From: B46-G9 sp964581175
Lineage (GTDB): Bacteria > Desulfobacterota > DSM-4660 > Desulfatiglandales > Desulfatiglandaceae
Assembly: GCA_964581175.1 (NCBI GenBank)
Contig: CAZONI010000005.1
Span: 1 to 64,000 of the forward strand
Reading direction: 5' to 3'
DNA: 64,000 nt
The position numbers were made by a program, and so were the translations under genes. Below are positions 63,729 to 64,000 of this stretch, one piece after another. How positions within the stretch are numbered: the stretch's first letter is position 1; every line of letters starts with the position of its first letter. Under the pieces are notes generated by a model that worked only from the letters and a program-made list of their open reading frames with translations, was not told the origin of the DNA and did no database searches.

Positions 63729-64000
63729 TCAGCCTCCCGATATCACCTTTCGGAACGCCTCTTTGACCCTCTTTTCCAGATATCCGAGCAGTGAAGCATC
63801 CTCTTCAAAGACATCAAAACAGTATCCATCTTCGCCCAATATCCCTTTAGGGACGAGGTTTCCCAGGCCCTGAGGATCAGAGACAGCGTCGGCGTAAAAG
63901 CATACGGAGAGCCACCTGTTCGCGGGATCATCATCCACCACATCCATCAGGAGCAACAATCGAGCATGTCCTTCGACGGTTACTTCCCCCCGCAGGGAAT
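63729..64000 (-). CDS. unknown protein, C-terminal part (runs off the window)
   Basis: The frame stays open to the last base; about 90 residues are visible, ending YLEKRVKEAFRKVISGG. Segments LLLMDVVDDDPANRWLSVCF and EDGYCFDVFEEDASLLGYL alternate strands and helices. No motif recognised. Lies 35 bp upstream of the adenosyltransferase gene, probably in one operon. Confidence 0.65.
   Translation of the reverse strand, partial: SLRGEVTVEGHARLLLLMDVVDDDPANRWLSVCFYADAVSDPQGLGNLVPKGILGEDGYCFDVFEEDASLLGYLEKRVKEAFRKVISGG

Noticed and set aside
1..64000. tRNA, rRNA, insertion sequences, phage or toxin-antitoxin genes
   Set aside because: Read through both strands of the gaps; no cloverleaf, transposase motif, integrase or toxin-like pair was recognised. 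A tRNA scan would be decisive but was not available.

Overview
The window is chromosomal DNA of a Gram-negative anaerobe, most likely a Desulfobacterota (former Deltaproteobacteria) lineage close to the syntrophic or sulfate-reducing aromatic degraders. This rests on gene content: a benzoyl-CoA ring-cleavage gene trio (bamQ-bamA-bamR), a branched-chain-type ABC importer interleaved with acyl-CoA ligases, a corrinoid adenosyltransferase, LptE (outer membrane), and a histidine kinase with a cysteine cluster in its ATPase domain. No oxygen-dependent aromatic enzyme was seen. The species cannot be fixed from the sequence alone. No tRNA, rRNA, transposase, prophage or CRISPR array was recognised.

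Layout. 0.3-1.7 kb (+): a 46-residue basic protein and a thiolase behind a sigma70-type promoter. 2.1-12.2 kb (-): livG - acyl-CoA synthetase - livH - livM - livK - livF - lipoprotein, a probable terminator, then a second acyl-CoA synthetase and recO. 12.4-13.9 kb (-): a dGTPase-like HD hydrolase and a small protein. 14.3-25.5 kb (+): the classical rpsB-tsf-pyrH-frr-uppS-cdsA-dxr-rseP-tsaB block, followed by psd-pssA-rsmD-coaD and an IHF-like gene. rlpA (-) converges on this block. 26.6-31.6 kb (+): SDR - bamQ - bamA - terminator - bamR - J-domain protein, with a promoter and a perfect 18-bp palindrome at the head. 31.7-40.9 kb (-): murJ - ppx/gppA (frameshifted) - guaB - guaA - UPF0280 - glutamine amidotransferase - histidine kinase. 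41.0 kb (+): rpsT. 41.3-57.5 kb (-): a long co-directional run, yceD-rpmF-plsX-fabG-acpP-fabF-rpiB-glyA-comEB-nrdR-ribD-ribE-ribBA-ribH-nusB-M17N-leuS-lptE-holA, with a strong promoter at 57.6 kb. 57.8-58.9 kb (+): an unrecognised 353-residue protein. 59.1-64.0 kb (-): a truncated unknown gene, a cob(I)alamin adenosyltransferase, an acyl-CoA dehydrogenase, a Ski2-like helicase and a 75-residue protein.

How it fits together. BamR, BamQ and BamA carry out the three steps from cyclohexa-1,5-diene-1-carbonyl-CoA to ring-opened 3-hydroxypimelyl-CoA. The SDR, acyl-CoA dehydrogenase and thiolase could serve the later beta-oxidation. The liv-type importer with its two ligases could import and activate carboxylic acids. 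The benzoyl-CoA reductase that should feed the pathway is not in this window. The remaining genes are housekeeping: translation, isoprenoid and phospholipid synthesis, purines, riboflavin, fatty acids and envelope.

Between genes there are two families of dispersed repeats. One is an inverted pair near 1.8 and 22.35 kb whose hairpin stem carries a compensatory base change. The other is a mosaic of short CAAATG-like units at five intergenic loci, three of them with inverted arms around unrelated cores.
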